Positions 62,612-64,000 of a DNA stretch of 64,000 bases are shown here, one piece after another. The stretch's first letter is position 1, and each line of letters begins with the position of its first letter. Position numbers and translations under genes: made by a program. This stretch comes from Mycolicibacterium monacense. GTDB taxonomy: Bacteria > Actinomycetota > Actinomycetes > Mycobacteriales > Mycobacteriaceae. The stretch is taken from assembly GCF_010731575.1 (NCBI RefSeq), contig NZ_AP022617.1:5952001-6016000 (forward strand), read 5' to 3'. The notes beneath the pieces are model-generated. The model worked only from the letters and a program-made list of their open reading frames with translations. It did no database searches and was not told the origin of the DNA.

Positions 62612-63480
62612 TGACCACCACAGTCGAGGAGACCACGCCGACAACGGGTTCCGATATCACGGCGAAGAAGAAGTCCCGCAAGTTCTCCGTCTGGGGCGTG
62701 CTGGCATGGCTCGTCGGGCTCGGGTTCTTCTTCCCGGTGTTCTGGATGATCCTGACGTCGTTCAAACAGGAGGGTGACGCGGCGACCGATCCGCCGAAGT
62801 TGTTCTTCACCCCGACGCTCGACCAGTACGGCGCGGTGTTCGATCAGGGCATCGGACCGGCGATGCTGAACTCGTTGTTCGCCACCGGACTCTCGACGAT
62901 CCTGGTGCTGCTGCTGGGTACCCCCGCGGCGTTCGCGCTGTCGCTGCGCCCGGTGCGCAAGACACAGGACGCGTTGTTCTTCTTCATGAGCACGAAGATG
63001 CTGCCCATCGTGGCGGTGATCCTGCCGCTGTACGTGATCGTGTCGAACATCGGTCTGCTCGACAACATCTGGGCGCTGGTGATCCTCTACACCGCGATGA
63101 ACCTGCCGATCGCGGTGTGGATGATGCGGTCGTTCTTCCTCGAGGTGCCGGCTGAACTGCTCGAGGCGGCCAGCCTCGACGGTGCGAGCCTGTGGCGGTC
63201 GGTGCGTGAGGTGATCCTCCCGCTGGTCTCACCCGGCATCGCGGCGACGGCGTTGATCTGTGTGATCTTCGCCTGGAACGAGTTCTTCTTCGCGGTGAAC
63301 CTGACCGCCGTGAACGCCCAGACCATGCCCGTGTACCTCGTGGGCTTCATCGCCGGTGAGGGTCAGTACTGGGCCGTTCTCTCGGCGGCCGCGACCATGG
63401 CCGCACTCCCCGTCATCATCTGCGGATGGCTGGCGCAGAACAAGCTGGTGCGCGGGCTTTCCTTCGGCGCGATCAAGTAA
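62611..63480 (+). CDS. ABC transporter permease (sugar/polyol, MalG type)
   Basis: A 289-residue membrane protein with six helices; the EAA loop reads [20 protein letters not shown] and the end [16 protein letters not shown] is characteristic of MalG-type subunits. TGATG overlap with the first permease. Confidence 0.92.
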   Translation: MTTTVEETTPTTGSDITAKKKSRKFSVWGVLAWLVGLGFFFPVFWMILTSFKQEGDAATDPPKLFFTPTLDQYGAVFDQGIGPAMLNSLFATGLSTILVLLLGTPAAFALSLRPVRKTQDALFFFMSTKMLPIVAVILPLYVIVSNIGLLDNIWALVILYTAMNLPIAVWMMRSFFLEVPAELLEAASLDGASLWRSVREVILPLVSPGIAATALICVIFAWNEFFFAVNLTAVNAQTMPVYLVGFIAGEGQYWAVLSAAATMAALPVIICGWLAQNKLVRGLSFGAIK

Positions 63481-63509
63481 ACGGATTCACAGGAGACACG
63501 GAGAACGCA

Positions 63510-64000
63510 ATGGCTGCAATCACGTACAAGAACGCGTCGTGCATCTACGAGGGCTCGGACAAGCTCGCGGTGGACTCGCTCAACCTCGATATCGCCGACG
63601 GCGAGTTCGTCGTGCTGGTCGGACCGTCCGGCTCGGGCAAGAGCACCGCACTGCGCATGCTTGCCGGCCTGGAGGACATCGACGAAGGCGCCATCGAGAT
63701 CGGTGGCAAGGACATGACCGGTGTCCCGTCCAAGGACCGCGACATCGCCATGGTGTTCCAGAATTACGCGCTCTACCCGAACAAGACCGTCGCCGAGAAC
63801 ATGGGCTTCGCGCTGAAGTTGCGCGGAGTGTCGGCCGACGAACGGCGTCGCAAGGTCGAGGAGGCCGCCAAGATCCTCGACCTCACCGAATTCCTGGACC
63901 GCAAACCCGCCAAGCTGTCCGGCGGCCAACGCCAGCGGGTGGCCATGGGGCGCGCCATCGTCCGTGAACCGCAGGTGTTCTGCATGGACGAACCGCTTTC
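63510..64000 (+). CDS. ABC transporter ATP-binding protein (UgpC/MsiK type), 3' truncated by window end
   Basis: The first 163 codons are visible and open to the window edge. Walker A (GPSGSGKST, about 39-47), Q-loop ([17 protein letters not shown]), signature [14 protein letters not shown] and Walker B (VFCMDEPLS) are present. GGAGACACGGAGA precedes the ATG. It energises the preceding two permeases. Confidence 0.93.
   Translation, partial: MAAITYKNASCIYEGSDKLAVDSLNLDIADGEFVVLVGPSGSGKSTALRMLAGLEDIDEGAIEIGGKDMTGVPSKDRDIAMVFQNYALYPNKTVAENMGFALKLRGVSADERRRKVEEAAKILDLTEFLDRKPAKLSGGQRQRVAMGRAIVREPQVFCMDEPL

Overview
The window is high-GC actinobacterial DNA, most likely from a rapidly growing mycobacterium (Mycolicibacterium-like). 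The evidence is a SigK/RskA pair with a DUF1365 neighbour, a Ku gene with a Lys/Ala-rich tail, a KstR-type steroid operator, a CIRCE (HrcA) operator in front of a small heat-shock gene, an LLM-type F420-like oxidoreductase, a GAF-ANTAR protein and an IdeR/MntR-like half-site.

Layout. (1) 2-11575: a tightly overlapping catabolic operon (SDR end, class III CoA-transferase, two large/small acyl-CoA dehydrogenase pairs, Gfo/Idh/MocA oxidoreductase, enoyl-CoA hydratase, ThDP enzyme, aldehyde dehydrogenase, amidohydrolase). Its substrate cannot be read from sequence. (2) 11642-19021: an L-rhamnose operon (promoter with LacI-type operator, mutarotase, MFS permease, isomerase, fused rhamnulose-1-P aldolase/dehydrogenase, rhamnulokinase, LacI regulator). 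(3) 19018-22601: lutABC lactate oxidation genes, divergent from a FadR/GntR regulator across two palindromic operators. (4) 22628-26117: BKACE enzyme, DUF985 cupin, membrane protein, Hsp20, GAF-ANTAR protein, small exported protein.

(5) 26263-41392: a 15.1-kb integrated element in the 3' end of tRNA-Arg(CCT), bounded by a 22-bp direct repeat. It carries a tyrosine integrase, two small HTH proteins, a primase-polymerase/ATPase, an iteron-like candidate origin, a small-terminase-like protein, a serine recombinase with inverted repeats upstream, a candidate capsid-like protein, a HEAGH zinc-protease-like protein, a large terminase, and a lower-GC cassette of DNA methyltransferase, candidate endonuclease and OGG-fold protein. 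No portal, tail, lysis or repressor genes are recognisable. It reads as a phage satellite (PICI-like) or a much reduced prophage, and it is the most novel part of the window.

(6) 41543-53636: a COX3/COX4-like membrane operon, LLM oxidoreductase, GCS2 ligase, rskA-sigK, DUF1365, YtcJ-like amidohydrolase plus APC permease, a gamma-glutamyl cyclotransferase/poly-gamma-glutamate hydrolase fusion, mntH and three related small exported proteins. (7) 53667-55540: DapB-like and SDR genes behind a KstR box. (8) 55770-64000: Ku, then a polyol locus in which a PfkB kinase and a mannitol-type dehydrogenase diverge from a SorC-type regulator and a sugar/polyol ABC transporter whose ATPase runs off the window end.
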